Shown here: in pieces, positions 26,127-35,393 of the stretch
Position numbering within the stretch: position 1 is the stretch's first letter
Layout of the letters: every line of letters starts with the position of its first letter
Source: Nitrosophilus alvini
GTDB lineage: Bacteria > Campylobacterota > Campylobacteria > Campylobacterales > Nitratiruptoraceae
Reading direction: 5' to 3'
Length of the DNA stretch: 64,000 nucleotides
Assembly (NCBI RefSeq): GCF_015100395.1
Contig: NZ_AP022847.1
Location: 870,501-934,500 of the forward strand
Translations under genes and position numbers: made by a program
The notes under the pieces: generated by a model
What the model saw: only the letters and a program-made list of their open reading frames with translations
The model's database searches: none
What the model was told of the DNA's origin: nothing

Positions 26127-26939
26127 TTGAAAAAGCAAATTCCATATATCAGTATTTTTATATTGGTTTTTATATTTTTATTCTCATTTTTTGGGCAGCT
26201 GCTCTATCCAGTCTCTGCATTTGAACTAAATAAAGAAGCTATACTGCTCCCGCCGTCTATTGAACATATTTTCGGTACGGACAGGCTTGGCAGAGATATT
26301 CTGGCACGGGTTATCGAAGGAGGGAAAGTATCTTTGATTATCGGAGTGGGAAGTGCTTTGATAGCAACTTTCACGGGACTTGTTCTAGGTGTCAGTGCAG
26401 GATATTTCAGAGGAAAAGTTGATAAAACTTTTGTTATAGCTGTTGATCTTTTTCTAACATTTCCCACATTTTTTCTCCTTTTGGCGCTTGTGAGTTATAT
26501 CGAGGCTTCAAGTCTTGTTTTGATAGTGGTTATATCGATAACAGGATGGATGACAACGGCAAGAATGATAAGGAGTGAAAGTTTTGCCATAGCGAAAAAG
26601 CCTTTTATAAAAATTCTCAGGATTGCCAAAGTTCCCAATATCAAAATAATACTCAAATATTTTGCTCCGCTCATTGCCCCGATATTTTTTATAAGTTTTA
26701 CATTCGGAGTAGGGGGAGCTATACTTGCGGAATCCGGGCTAAGTTTCCTGGGGCTTGGAATTACTCCTCCACAGATGAGCTGGGGTTCTATTTTAAGCGA
26801 AGGAAAAGAGGTGATCGATATTGCATGGTGGGTTAGCTTTTTCCCCGGTCTTATGATATTTTTGGTAACTTTTAGCCTTATTAATATATCTGATTGGCTG
26901 CAAAATATCACAAACCAAAAAGAGATATCGACAATATAG
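26127..26939 (+). CDS. DppC/OppC-type peptide or nickel ABC transporter permease (orphan)
   Basis: Start TTG 26127 follows GAGG; the frame extends upstream into rsmD without a Shine-Dalgarno. The 271-residue protein has about six membrane helices, the DppC N-terminal FGTDRLGRDILARVIEGGKVSL signature and the EAA loop near residues 145-170. It should form one half of an inner-membrane channel for oligopeptides or a related solute. No partner permease, ATPase or binding-protein gene adjoins it, so the rest of the transporter must be elsewhere. Confidence 0.88.
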   Translation: MKKQIPYISIFILVFIFLFSFFGQLLYPVSAFELNKEAILLPPSIEHIFGTDRLGRDILARVIEGGKVSLIIGVGSALIATFTGLVLGVSAGYFRGKVDKTFVIAVDLFLTFPTFFLLLALVSYIEASSLVLIVVISITGWMTTARMIRSESFAIAKKPFIKILRIAKVPNIKIILKYFAPLIAPIFFISFTFGVGGAILAESGLSFLGLGITPPQMSWGSILSEGKEVIDIAWWVSFFPGLMIFLVTFSLINISDWLQNITNQKEISTI

Positions 26940-26949
26940 GGATTAAACA

Positions 26950-27795
26950 GTGGAAAATATAAAAAAAGTTGCAATTGTAGGCGGCGTACATGGAAACGAG
27001 TTAACGGGTGCATATCTGGTAAAAAAATGGCAAAAAAACCCAGAAATTTTTAAAAAACAGAGTCTCGATATATCTGTTTTTCTTGGCAATCCCAAAGCTT
27101 GTGAAATCAATAGAAGATATGTTGATCAAGATCTAAACAGAAGTTTTTCAAAAAGAGTTCTTGAAGACCATTCGCTGCCGGAATATGAGGCAAACAGGGC
27201 AAAAGTTTTAAAAGAGCTTATTTCCGGTCACAGTTTTTTGATAGACCTTCACACTACAACTGCAAATATGGGAATGACTCTCGTTCTTTCCAAAAAAGAT
27301 CCGTATTCAGAAAGAGTTGCAGCTATTCTGGCTGAGAAATTTGATGATATAAAAATTCTCAGGTGGTTATCCAACGATGAAGGAGATTTTATAAATACAC
27401 TGACTCCACACGGTTTTACTATTGAGGCAGGACCGATTCCGCAAGGGGTTTTAAGAGCCGATATCTTTCAAAGATGCGAAGAGATCGTTTATGAGACTTT
27501 AAAAATAATCAGTAATGATATTAATCAATATGAAACAAAGGAAACCGTAGTATACGATATAGTAAAAACTGTTGACTATCCCAGAACTGCAGCAGGCGAA
27601 ATTGAAGCGATTATACATCCCTCATTGCAGGACAGAGACTACAAAGCTTTAAATAGCGGCGATCCCATATTTGTCACGTTTGATGGAAAAGTGATACCAT
27701 ATGAAGGAGAAACATTTTATCCGGTCTTTATAAATGAGGCTGCTTATTATGAAAAAGGGATTGCATTTTGTCTTTGTGAAAAAAATCTGATTTAG
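26950..27795 (+). CDS. Aspartoacylase / succinylglutamate desuccinylase (AstE/AspA) family metallohydrolase
   Basis: GTG start 11 bases after the permease gene. The 281-residue protein shows the zinc-carboxypeptidase-like motifs of aspartoacylases: GGVHGNELTGAYL (His and Glu ligands), NPKACEINRRYVDQDLNRSF and LIDLHTTTANMGMT (third ligand His), and the later IEAGPIPQGV with a catalytic Glu. Members cleave N-acyl amino acids such as N-acetylaspartate. The exact substrate here is unknown. It is likely co-transcribed with rsmD and the permease. Confidence 0.85.
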   Translation: MENIKKVAIVGGVHGNELTGAYLVKKWQKNPEIFKKQSLDISVFLGNPKACEINRRYVDQDLNRSFSKRVLEDHSLPEYEANRAKVLKELISGHSFLIDLHTTTANMGMTLVLSKKDPYSERVAAILAEKFDDIKILRWLSNDEGDFINTLTPHGFTIEAGPIPQGVLRADIFQRCEEIVYETLKIISNDINQYETKETVVYDIVKTVDYPRTAAGEIEAIIHPSLQDRDYKALNSGDPIFVTFDGKVIPYEGETFYPVFINEAAYYEKGIAFCLCEKNLI

Positions 27796-27805
27796 TTTTT
27801 GGTTT

Positions 27806-27832
27806 AAAAGGTTGTTTTTTTCTCAACCTTTT
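27806..27832. terminator. Bidirectional terminator between the aspartoacylase-like gene and kdsB
   Basis: AAAAGGTTG and CAACCTTTT form a perfect 9-bp stem with a T-rich loop, followed by TAGCCTTTTTTT on the + strand and preceded by A-rich sequence that gives a T run on the minus strand. The right arm overlaps the end of kdsB. Confidence 0.75.
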
Positions 27833-28539
27833 AGCCTTTTTTTCGCTTTCTCAAGATCTTCTGGAGTATCTATACCTATACTTTCGCTTTTTACTCTTAC
27901 CATAGCTATTTTATATCCGTGATAGAGGGTTCTTAATTGTTCGAGTTTCTCTATGTGTTCCAGCGGCGCGTGGGAAAAAGAGCAGAATTTCGAAAGAGCC
28001 TTTCTTGTAAAACCGTAGATACCAAGGTGTGCTTTATATTCGTTATGTGTATCTCTGGGGTAGGGGATAAGACTTCTCGAAAAGTATAATGCCAATTCGG
28101 AAGCGTCCGTTATAACTTTTACAATATTGGGATTTTGCGCATTTTCCATGTCTATTATTTTGTAGGCGCTGTTCATCAGTATATTGCTGTTCAAAGAGTT
28201 TGATTTTGTCAGATCATATACTGCTTTTATGACATCTGTTTCTATAAAAGGTTCATCTGCCTGAACATTTATGATTATCTCATCATCGCTCAGTCCGGCT
28301 CTAGCAGCAGCTTCATTTATTCTATCTGTTCCGCTTTTATGGCTTTTACTTGTAAGTACGGCATTGAATCCGAACTCTTCTGCTATTTTTACAACCGTTT
28401 CATCATCTGCCGCAATAAGTACTTCATCTATGGTTGAAGCCGCTTCGGCAGTTTTTATTACCATAGGCTTGCCGTCTATTTCGGCAAGAACTTTGTTAGG
28501 AAATCTTGTTGAGGCTAAACGAGCGGGAATTATAATCAT
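27823..28539 (-). CDS. kdsB: 3-deoxy-manno-octulosonate cytidylyltransferase (CMP-Kdo synthetase)
   Basis: The start is ATG 28539, six bases after AAGG, giving 238 residues beginning MIIIPARLASTRFPNKVLA, the nucleotide-binding signature. Other family blocks are VNVQADEPFIE and HLGIYGFTRKALSKF. The enzyme activates Kdo for lipopolysaccharide inner-core synthesis, so the cell has a Gram-negative outer membrane. It is divergent from a methyltransferase gene. Confidence 0.95.
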   Translation of the reverse strand: MIIIPARLASTRFPNKVLAEIDGKPMVIKTAEAASTIDEVLIAADDETVVKIAEEFGFNAVLTSKSHKSGTDRINEAAARAGLSDDEIIINVQADEPFIETDVIKAVYDLTKSNSLNSNILMNSAYKIIDMENAQNPNIVKVITDASELALYFSRSLIPYPRDTHNEYKAHLGIYGFTRKALSKFCSFSHAPLEHIEKLEQLRTLYHGYKIAMVRVKSESIGIDTPEDLEKAKKRLKG

Positions 28540-28622
28540 TTTAAACCTTGTTATAAACAATTTAAGGGTAAAATTATAACAAAATATTTAATTTGAAAAA
28601 GTTTATTCCCAAAAAGGCAGTT

Positions 28623-29315
28623 ATGATCATATATCAACCAAGCGACGGTTACTGTTACAACAGTGACACTATATTTTTGTATGATTTTATCAGGAGATTT
28701 TATCTAAAAGGCAGTTGTTTGGATATAGGATCCGGTTCTGGTGTTTTAGGGCTTCTTATTGCACGTAATTTCGATGTTAAACTGACGGCCGTTGAAAAAC
28801 AGGAAAAAATGGCATTTTTCAGTAAAAAAAATGCAGAGGTAAATAATATCGATATAGATCTGATGGTTGGAGATTTTTTAGAAATGGATTTGAAAAAAAG
28901 TTTTGATTTTATAATATCCAATCCCCCCTTTTATCATCCCGATGTGATACAAAGCGAAAAAACAGAAATAAATATCTCAAGATATTCGCACCATCTTCCT
29001 TTAGATAAACTTTTCAAAAAAGTGGCCTCATTGCTAAAACCGAAAGGTTATTTTATTTTCTGTTATGATGCGAAACAGTTGCAGGACATTGTTTATCATC
29101 TCTCATTAAACAGACTTCGGATTGAAGCTCTCAGGTTTGTGCATCCGAAACGTAGCAGAGATGCCACTCTTGTAATGATGAAGTGTAGGAAAAATTCAAA
29201 ATCTTTCGCAAAAATAATACCCCCTTTGTATGTGTTTGAAGATGAGAAGTTTTCCGATGAGGCACAAAAAATCTTTAAAGAAGCGGGAGTACACAGTATA
29301 AAATGTCTGATATGA
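28623..29315 (+). CDS. TrmN6/YfiC-like tRNA1(Val) A37 N6-methyltransferase family protein
   Basis: I choose ATG 28623, five bases after AAAAAGG; a TTG at 28593 would add ten residues without a Shine-Dalgarno. The 230-residue product has IYQPSDGYCYNSDTIFLYDF, a SAM-binding CLDIGSGSGVLGLLIA and the N6-adenine catalytic motif IISNPPFYHP. This matches TrmN6/YfiC methyltransferases, which modify A37 of tRNA-Val. The substrate is inferred from the family. Its end overlaps the next gene by 13 bases. Confidence 0.85.
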   Translation: MIIYQPSDGYCYNSDTIFLYDFIRRFYLKGSCLDIGSGSGVLGLLIARNFDVKLTAVEKQEKMAFFSKKNAEVNNIDIDLMVGDFLEMDLKKSFDFIISNPPFYHPDVIQSEKTEINISRYSHHLPLDKLFKKVASLLKPKGYFIFCYDAKQLQDIVYHLSLNRLRIEALRFVHPKRSRDATLVMMKCRKNSKSFAKIIPPLYVFEDEKFSDEAQKIFKEAGVHSIKCLI

Positions 29316-29686
29316 TTGAAAAAGAGGGTTTTGATTTTGTTTTTGACCCCAATGCGTGTGAAACTTGCGAAGGAAATTGCTGTACCGGAGAGAGCGGATA
29401 TATCTGGGTCCAGAGTAATGAAATAAACGAAATTTCCAATTTTTTGAAAATTGATACAGAAAGTTTTATGAAAAACTGTCTAAAAAAGGTAAAATATAGA
29501 TATTCCATTAAAGAGATATTTGTAAATGGCAGTTATCAATGTCTCTTTTTTGATAAAGATAAAGGATGTGAAATATATCCGGTCCGTCCAAAACAGTGCA
29601 GAACATATCCCTTTTGGGATCATTTTAAAGAAAACACAAAAGAGGTAAAAAAGGAATGTCCCGGAATTTTTTTAAAAAAGAGTTAA
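29303..29686 (+). CDS. YkgJ-family cysteine-cluster protein (probable metal-binding)
   Basis: The 127-residue protein has the YkgJ/UPF0153 cysteine pattern: CETCEGNCCTG near residue 19, then CLFFDKDKGCEIYPVRPKQCRTYPFW and a last Cys in KKECPG. Such clusters bind zinc or iron-sulfur, and the molecular role is not established. A second ATG at 29312 would overlap the preceding stop exactly. It overlaps both neighbours and so belongs to a tight operon of methylase, YkgJ, TPR lipoprotein and trpC. Confidence 0.82.
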   Translation: MSDMIEKEGFDFVFDPNACETCEGNCCTGESGYIWVQSNEINEISNFLKIDTESFMKNCLKKVKYRYSIKEIFVNGSYQCLFFDKDKGCEIYPVRPKQCRTYPFWDHFKENTKEVKKECPGIFLKKS

Positions 29687-30966
29687 TGTTTTTTTTCTTA
29701 CTGTTGCCTCTTTTATTTATATCGGGATGCAGTATTAAAAAACCCGATACAAAAGAGACAAAATGTTGTCAAAAAGTGTTTGAAAAAGAAGATTTCTATA
29801 TTATGTCAGCCCTATATTTTCAGCAAAAGGGTTATTATCAAGATGCAGCGGAACTGTTTAAAGAACTATATAAAAAAACAGAAAGGCCTGAATATAAAAT
29901 AGAAGAGATAAAACTCCTTATTGCAATGAAAAAATATAAAAGTGCAAAAGAGGAAATATTGAAGCTTCAAAAAAGTTTTCCTGATAATGCACAGCTGTTT
30001 CGTCTTTTATCTCTTGTCTATTTTCATCTGAAAGATTACAAAAATGCGGAAAAATCTATTTTAAAAGCGATAAAACTGAAAAGCAATCCGCAAGATTATG
30101 AGTTTCTCGCATCTATGTATATGTCACAGAAAAAATATGAAGCCGCACTTAAATATTATCAGAGCGCTTATGCCATAAACCATGATGAGAAACTTGTAGA
30201 CAGAATGGCAACTATTATGTTCTTGTATCTTAACAAGAAAAAAGATGCCATTGCATACCTTGAAACACATACAAGAATGTACGGCTGCTCCTTTGTGTTA
30301 TGTAATAAACTAGCAAGTTTTTACGGTGCTTTAAATGATGTGGATGGAATGATTTCAGTATACAAAAGAATGTATGAAAGATACAATGAAGATGATATAG
30401 CAAAAAAACTTGTTGAACTCTATATTTTTAAAAGAGATTATAAAAATGCCATAGAATTTCTTGAAAAAAGTAAATTTAATGACGAACTTCTCCTTGATCT
30501 TTACAAAATACAAAAAGATTACAAAAAAGCGGCAAAGCTTTCAGAAACTTTATATAAAAAGACAGGGGATCTGGACTATCTGGCACAAAATGCAATTTTT
30601 GAATATGAATCAGCTTCAGACAAAAACGATCCTACTCTTCTGAATAATGTAATAAAAAAGTTTGAAAAAGTTTTGGAGAAGAGAGAAGATAGTCTATATC
30701 TGAACTATCTTGGATATCTTCTGATAGATCACGATATAAATATCAAACGAGGAATTGAGCTTGTAAAAAAAGCGTTGAAACAAAACAGTGAATCACCCTA
30801 TTATCTTGATTCTCTTGCATGGGGGTATTATAAGCTCGGCAGATGCAAAGAAGCATATGAGTTGATGAAAAAAGTTATTGATAAGCTTGGTTTAAAGGAT
30901 AAAGAGGTAAAAATTCATTGGGAAAAAATAGAAGAGTGTCTTAATAAGATAACTAAAAAACAGTAA
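29656..30966 (+). CDS. TPR-repeat lipoprotein
   Basis: The 436-residue protein starts with a lipoprotein signal ([20 protein letters not shown], lipobox FISGC), so it should be lipid-anchored on the periplasmic side. An in-frame ATG at 29686 could also serve as start. The mature part is a long helical array with several TPRs, for example [22 protein letters not shown]-like and [19 protein letters not shown]-like units, and a final [17 protein letters not shown] segment. Such proteins scaffold envelope complexes; the partner is unknown. It is upstream of trpC by 14 bases. Confidence 0.87.
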   Translation: MSRNFFKKELMFFFLLLPLLFISGCSIKKPDTKETKCCQKVFEKEDFYIMSALYFQQKGYYQDAAELFKELYKKTERPEYKIEEIKLLIAMKKYKSAKEEILKLQKSFPDNAQLFRLLSLVYFHLKDYKNAEKSILKAIKLKSNPQDYEFLASMYMSQKKYEAALKYYQSAYAINHDEKLVDRMATIMFLYLNKKKDAIAYLETHTRMYGCSFVLCNKLASFYGALNDVDGMISVYKRMYERYNEDDIAKKLVELYIFKRDYKNAIEFLEKSKFNDELLLDLYKIQKDYKKAAKLSETLYKKTGDLDYLAQNAIFEYESASDKNDPTLLNNVIKKFEKVLEKREDSLYLNYLGYLLIDHDINIKRGIELVKKALKQNSESPYYLDSLAWGYYKLGRCKEAYELMKKVIDKLGLKDKEVKIHWEKIEECLNKITKKQ

Positions 30967-30980
30967 CAAAAGGACAGAAT

Positions 30981-31766
30981 TTGATTCTTGATAAGATAAT
31001 TAAAAAAACCAGAGAGGATCTCGAAAAAAGAAAAAAAGATTATCCTTTAGAGTGGCTCGGACGCAGCCTTGCGTATAATCCTTTTGCTCCAAGAGACGTA
31101 AAACCGGCATTGAAATCAACGGAAGAGAATCCTTACAGAATTATTGCAGAAGTAAAAAAAGCAAGTCCCAGCAAAGGTGTTATAAGAGAGGATTTTGATC
31201 CGATTGCAATTGCAAAAGAGTATGAAAAAGGCGGAGCTGATGCTCTATCTGTTTTGACTGAACCGCATTTTTTTCAAGGAGACATAGAATATCTTACTCA
31301 GATAAGAAGGTATGTGCCTATGCCGCTTCTGAGAAAAGATTTTATAATAGACAAATACCAACTTGTAGAAGCTCTGGTATACGGAGCGGATTTTGTCCTA
31401 CTTATAGCAAAGGCGCTGAGCAGAAAAGAGCTCAAAGAACTACTCGAATATACCTGGCATTTGGGTATGGAAGCTTTAGTGGAGATACATGATAAAAAAG
31501 ATCTGATAAAAGCGATTTTTGCCGGAGCCAATATTATAGGAATCAACCATAGAAATCTCGAAACTTTCGAGATAGATCTCTCATTATCTGAAAAACTTGT
31601 ACCTCTTATACCGAAAGGTAAGATTATTGTCGCTGAAAGCGGTATTCAGACTCATGAACAGGTTAAAGAGCTGCATAAAATAGGTGTTGATGCGTTTTTG
31701 ATCGGAGAACATTTTATGAGACAGGATGACATTGCGGAAGCGGTAAAAAAAATCAAAAACGGATAA
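30981..31766 (+). CDS. trpC: Indole-3-glycerol-phosphate synthase
   Basis: The 261-residue TIM-barrel enzyme closes the indole ring in tryptophan synthesis. The signature [15 protein letters not shown] with catalytic Lys is near residue 53, and [27 protein letters not shown] and [11 protein letters not shown] follow. Start TTG 30981 is preceded by AAAGGA. It stands apart from other trp genes, as is common in Campylobacterota, and a terminator follows it. Confidence 0.96.
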   Translation: MILDKIIKKTREDLEKRKKDYPLEWLGRSLAYNPFAPRDVKPALKSTEENPYRIIAEVKKASPSKGVIREDFDPIAIAKEYEKGGADALSVLTEPHFFQGDIEYLTQIRRYVPMPLLRKDFIIDKYQLVEALVYGADFVLLIAKALSRKELKELLEYTWHLGMEALVEIHDKKDLIKAIFAGANIIGINHRNLETFEIDLSLSEKLVPLIPKGKIIVAESGIQTHEQVKELHKIGVDAFLIGEHFMRQDDIAEAVKKIKNG

Positions 31767-31778
31767 TCTATCTATTGA

Positions 31779-31810
31779 ACCTTCTGAACACACATTGCTG
31801 TTTAGAAGGT
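31779..31810. terminator. Terminator hairpin between trpC and yqeY
   Basis: ACCTTCTGAACA pairs with TGTTTAGAAGGT (one G-T pair) around an 8-base loop in the convergent gap. A T-rich stretch follows about ten bases on. Confidence 0.65.
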
Positions 31811-31831
31811 GTTGGCTATTTTAACAAAAAA

Positions 31832-32278
31832 CTAACCCAAAATTTTTCTTACTATTGCATTTATTCTTTTTCCGTCGGCACGTCCTGCAAGCTCTTTAGT
31901 AGCTTTTCCCATGATTTTCCCCATATCTTTGATTGATGTTGCACCGACTTCTTCTATAATCCTTTTCAATTCAATTTCAAGCTCTTCGTCACTTAATTGT
32001 TTCGGAAGATAGCTTTTGAGCAGTTCAGCCTCTTTTGTCTCTTTCTCATACAGATCCATTCTTCCGGCTTCTTTATACTGACCGGCCGCATCCTCTCTCT
32101 GTTTAATAGACTTTTGAATAATTTTTTGTATATCCTCGTCTGTCAGCTCCTTTCTTTCATCAACTTCAACCTGTTTGATTGCACTCATCAAAAATCTGAT
32201 AGTATCTCTTTTAAACTGATCTTTTTCTCTCATTGCCTGTTTCAAATCTTCCTGAAGCCTCTTTTTTAGTTCGCTCAA
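31832..32278 (-). CDS. GatB/YqeY domain protein
   Basis: The 148-residue protein is the stand-alone YqeY: LKKRLQEDLKQAMREKDQFKRDTIRFLMSAIKQVEVD at the start and GKIMGKATKELAGRADGKRINAIV at the end. The domain resembles the tRNA-binding tail of GatB amidotransferases; the role of the free form is not settled. It is convergent with trpC and divergent from the DksA-like gene. Confidence 0.92.
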   Translation of the reverse strand: MSELKKRLQEDLKQAMREKDQFKRDTIRFLMSAIKQVEVDERKELTDEDIQKIIQKSIKQREDAAGQYKEAGRMDLYEKETKEAELLKSYLPKQLSDEELEIELKRIIEEVGATSIKDMGKIMGKATKELAGRADGKRINAIVRKILG

Positions 32279-32400
32279 AACCTCTCCTTCAAACTTAAAT
32301 TAGGAAGATTATATCAAAATGTGAATAAAATTTGTACATATGATTACAACATATAAAAGAAAATTATGGTAGAATTTTCCGAAAAAATGCGGGGTAGAAA

Positions 32401-32751
32401 ATGTTGGAAGTGGAATACTTTAAAAAACTTCTCGAAGAGAGAAAAAAACAGATCGAAAAGAATATAAAAGAGACAGCTTCAGAGCTGGAAGAGTTGAAAA
32501 ATATGGAAGTCAACGATGACGGCGACTATGCTGCTTTGTGTACGGACAATATGATAGACCAGGCGATAAATGAGCAGCAATACGAAGAGCTCAAGGAGAT
32601 TGAGGCAAGTTTTAAAAAGATAAAAGAGGGCACTTATGGAACTTGCGAAATGTGCGGTGAACCTATAAGAATCTTGAGACTAAAAGTCAAGCCTCACGCA
32701 AAATATTGCATAGTATGCAGAGAAATAGTTGAAAAAGAGCCGAAAAAATAG
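32401..32751 (+). CDS. dksA: DksA/TraR-family zinc-finger transcription regulator
   Basis: The 116-residue protein has an N-terminal coiled coil (about 1-75) with the acidic tip NDDGDYAAL, and a C4 zinc finger CEMC...CIVC (residues about 81-105). DksA-type proteins enter the RNA polymerase secondary channel and act with ppGpp. It is shorter than E. coli DksA (151) and fits the compact Campylobacterota form. GGGGT precedes the ATG. The stop shares a base with the GTG of the next gene, so both are co-translated. Confidence 0.85.
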   Translation: MLEVEYFKKLLEERKKQIEKNIKETASELEELKNMEVNDDGDYAALCTDNMIDQAINEQQYEELKEIEASFKKIKEGTYGTCEMCGEPIRILRLKVKPHAKYCIVCREIVEKEPKK

Positions 32752-33266
32752 TGACAAAAATAGCAATACTCGTAGACGATCTTTTTGATGAAAGAGAGTT
32801 CATCTATCCTTTTTACAGGTTTCTTGAGGAAGGATATAATGTTCTTGTTGCGGGCAAAGAAAAAAAAGAGTATACATCAAAACACGGTTTTTGTGTAAAA
32901 ACCCAGTTAAAAATATCCCAAGTAAAATTAAATATGATCGACGCTGTATTTATCCCCGGAGGCTATGCACCGGAAAAACTTAGAAATGATAAAAATGTAT
33001 TAGATTTGATAGTAAAATGTGACGGCGCCAATAAACCTATCGGCGCAATATGCCACGGCCCGTTGGTTCTTGTCGCGGCAGGAATTTTAAAAAACAGAAA
33101 AGCTACCGGATATCACACCATTAAAAAAGAGATGATAAATAGCGGTGTATTTTATACCGGTGTTCCTGTAGAAATAGATAAAAATGTTGTTACAGGCTCC
33201 GGGCCATCGGCTCTTCCTGAGTTTATGAAAGCTTTTTTGAAAACAATTGCTATTCGTACTCAATAG
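32751..33266 (+). CDS. DJ-1/PfpI/ThiJ family protein
   Basis: The 171-residue protein starts at GTG 32751, overlapping the dksA-like stop by one base. It has the DJ-1 fold motifs: VDDLFDEREFIYP with the conserved Glu, FIPGGYAPEKLR, and the nucleophile elbow GAICHGPLVLVAAGI with the reactive Cys followed by His. Members include glyoxalases/deglycases, proteases and chaperones; the activity here is open. The last 17 bases overlap a small gene on the other strand. Confidence 0.88.
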   Translation: MTKIAILVDDLFDEREFIYPFYRFLEEGYNVLVAGKEKKEYTSKHGFCVKTQLKISQVKLNMIDAVFIPGGYAPEKLRNDKNVLDLIVKCDGANKPIGAICHGPLVLVAAGILKNRKATGYHTIKKEMINSGVFYTGVPVEIDKNVVTGSGPSALPEFMKAFLKTIAIRTQ

Positions 33267-33459
33267 ATTTTACATAACTTTCCAAAATAATTTTATAGAT
33301 CGCTTCTGCTTCATCTTTAGACTCGAAAAACCATTCAATACTTCTTTGCGTAAAATGAAATAGTATAGTATCGCCTTTTAAAGTGATACTTTCTACTCTG
33401 GTGAGATTTACAGGATCTCTTTGTTCATAAGTAATAATCAGAGGCAATCTCATTTGCAA
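33250..33459 (-). CDS. Small hypothetical protein (69 aa)
   Basis: This 69-residue product (MQMRLPLIITYEQRDPVNL...) contains a two-strand pattern ITLKGDTILFHFTQRSIEWFF followed by an amphipathic helix ESKDEAEAIYKIILESYVK. No Cys or membrane segment. Its 3' end overlaps the DJ-1 gene by 17 bases. Its layout resembles the 91-residue protein encoded divergently at 33539, suggesting a pair of related proteins. Function unknown. Confidence 0.6.
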   Translation of the reverse strand: MQMRLPLIITYEQRDPVNLTRVESITLKGDTILFHFTQRSIEWFFESKDEAEAIYKIILESYVKSIEYE

Positions 33460-33538
33460 TCCTTTTATGAGTTTTATTAATTTTATGTTTGATTACCTGT
33501 AATTGTGATAAAATCCCAGTAAAAAAGCGATATAAATT

Positions 33539-33814
33539 ATGAAGATAGTAATTAAAGACAAAAGTATCGATGTTTCAGAAATTTCAAGAGTATACCCCGC
33601 CGCTTTGGTAAAAACAGAAGAGGGTGAAATATCTCCCATCTCATTAGAATGGGCAGAATCTCACATTGACAGTGTCGAAATTTCTGGTTTTTCTCTTATT
33701 TTTTATTTTAAATCGGAATCAAAACCCACTCTTGATATAAGATATGAAAACTTTGATGAGATGGTACATGATATGGAACTGATATTTGAAAAATTATCAA
33801 ATATCCAAAACTAA
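33539..33814 (+). CDS. Small hypothetical protein (91 aa)
   Basis: The 91-residue protein has an N-terminal beta hairpin (MKIVIKDKSIDVSEISRVYPAAL), then VEISGFSLIFYFKSESKP and a C-terminal helix YENFDEMVHDMELIFEKL. The second half resembles the small protein at 33250-33459 in strand-strand-helix order. A TAAAAT about 25 bases upstream may be a -10 box. Function unknown. Confidence 0.65.
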   Translation: MKIVIKDKSIDVSEISRVYPAALVKTEEGEISPISLEWAESHIDSVEISGFSLIFYFKSESKPTLDIRYENFDEMVHDMELIFEKLSNIQN

Positions 33815-33921
33815 AAAAAATTTCACTAATACCGATAATACAGTAAGTAAGATATATTTTATGAAATATATTCTATTATTTCTCAAAATCTTTTTTTAAT
33901 TCTTGAACTACAGGATGGTAT

Positions 33922-34674
33922 ATGGATATAGCCACTCTTATAGGTATAGGCGGTGCATTTTTATTGATAGCCATTTCGATAGTTATCGGAGGAAGTCCGA
34001 TGGCTTTCGTGAACGCACCGTCTCTGCTAATCGTTGTAGGAGGAGGTTTGGCTGCGGCTTTGGCAAGCTTTCCGATGAAGGAGTTTATGAGCGGGGTAAA
34101 GGCTATAGGCAAAGCTTTCAAACCCGGACTTCCAGAACCCCTTGAAACTATAGAGTTCTTGGTGTCTACTATGAAAAAAGCCCGAAAAGAGGGTATACTT
34201 TCTTTGGAAGCAGAAATAGACAAATATTATGAAAAAGATAGGCTCTTAGGCGATATCATGAGAATGCTTATAGACGGACAGGATATTGAAGAGATTCAGT
34301 CCAATGCCGAAAATGCCCTTGCGCAGATTGATCAGCAGCTCACTACAGAAGTCAATGTATGGGATGCTTTGGGAGAGCTCTTTCCGGCTCTGGGAATGAT
34401 AGGTACACTTATAGGTCTTATTCAAATGCTTCAAAATCTTAGTGACCCTGCGGCACTCGGACCCGGTATGGCTGTTGCTATGATTACGACTCTTTACGGA
34501 GCTATTTTGGCCAATATTCTTTGTATACCGATTGTAAAAAAGCTTAAATATTACAAAGAACTCCAGCTTATGTACAAAGAGTCCTATTTGATAACGGCTC
34601 AGGCAATTGAAAAGGGATTAAATCCCAATTCTTTGCAGCAGAAACTTGCTGCTTTGTATGGTGTAGAAGTGTAA
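33922..34674 (+). CDS. motA: Flagellar motor stator protein MotA
   Basis: The 250-residue protein has four membrane helices (near 5-25, 33-50, 150-170 and 182-205), with a cytoplasmic loop between. Conserved blocks include PLETIEFLVSTMKKARKEGILSLE and FPALGMIGTLIGLIQMLQNL with the proline used in ion-driven motion. With MotB it forms the ion channel that turns the flagellar rotor. It is followed within 9 bases by motB and then a second motB-like gene. The ATG follows GGATGGTAT at moderate distance. Confidence 0.95.
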   Translation: MDIATLIGIGGAFLLIAISIVIGGSPMAFVNAPSLLIVVGGGLAAALASFPMKEFMSGVKAIGKAFKPGLPEPLETIEFLVSTMKKARKEGILSLEAEIDKYYEKDRLLGDIMRMLIDGQDIEEIQSNAENALAQIDQQLTTEVNVWDALGELFPALGMIGTLIGLIQMLQNLSDPAALGPGMAVAMITTLYGAILANILCIPIVKKLKYYKELQLMYKESYLITAQAIEKGLNPNSLQQKLAALYGVEV

Positions 34675-34683
34675 AGAAATATT

Positions 34684-35385
34684 ATGGCTAGGAAAAAAAA
34701 AGAAGAGTGTAAGTCTATACCGGGCTGGCTTGTGAGCTTCGGGGACCTTATGTCTCTTCTTCTTACCTTTTTTATACTTCTTTATTCTATGAGTACAATA
34801 TCGCTTGAAAAATTCTATCAATCCATCCGGGGTATCACGGAAGCCTTTGGCGGCAGGACTCTTACACACGAAGAAAATATCATCAAAGGTAAAAAGATAG
34901 AGCTCAATTTGCCTAAAATGTACCCCAAAATAAAAAAGAAAAAAGCAATACAGAAAAAGTTAAACGAAATTAAAGAGATGTTGGAGCGGGCAGGCCTGAA
35001 AGCTGAAGTTGTTTCTCATGGCTCATCAATCAGACTTAGACTCTTTTCCGACAGAATATTTCCGCCAGGTAGCGATATGCCGTACAAAGATGTGATTCCT
35101 TATATCATGACATTTTGTGAAAAAATGAAAGAAACCTCTCTTCCGGTTATTATAGAAGGGCACACCGATAATATTCCTATTCATACAAAAAGATTTAAAA
35201 ACAACTGGGAGCTTTCTGCCGCAAGAGCAGTACAGATACTTAGACTTTTTATCAAATGCGGATATAATCCGAATGCTCTTGCGGCAAAGGGCAGGGCAGA
35301 ATATGACCCTATAGCGCCCAACGATACAAAAGAGGGAAGAGCAAAGAATAGAAGAATAGAGTTTATAGTCAATCTTTCAGTATAG
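34684..35385 (+). CDS. motB: Flagellar motor stator protein MotB
   Basis: The 233-residue protein starts with a basic stretch, then PGWLVSFGDLMSLLLTFFILLYSMS, the MotB helix with the ion-binding Asp21. The periplasmic OmpA-like domain (about 120-230) has IIEGHTDNIPI and the NRRIEFIV peptidoglycan-binding end. It anchors the stator to the cell wall. The length is on the short side for MotB. It lies between motA and a second motB paralog. Confidence 0.93.
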   Translation: MARKKKEECKSIPGWLVSFGDLMSLLLTFFILLYSMSTISLEKFYQSIRGITEAFGGRTLTHEENIIKGKKIELNLPKMYPKIKKKKAIQKKLNEIKEMLERAGLKAEVVSHGSSIRLRLFSDRIFPPGSDMPYKDVIPYIMTFCEKMKETSLPVIIEGHTDNIPIHTKRFKNNWELSAARAVQILRLFIKCGYNPNALAAKGRAEYDPIAPNDTKEGRAKNRRIEFIVNLSV

Positions 35386-35393
35386 GAGCAGTT

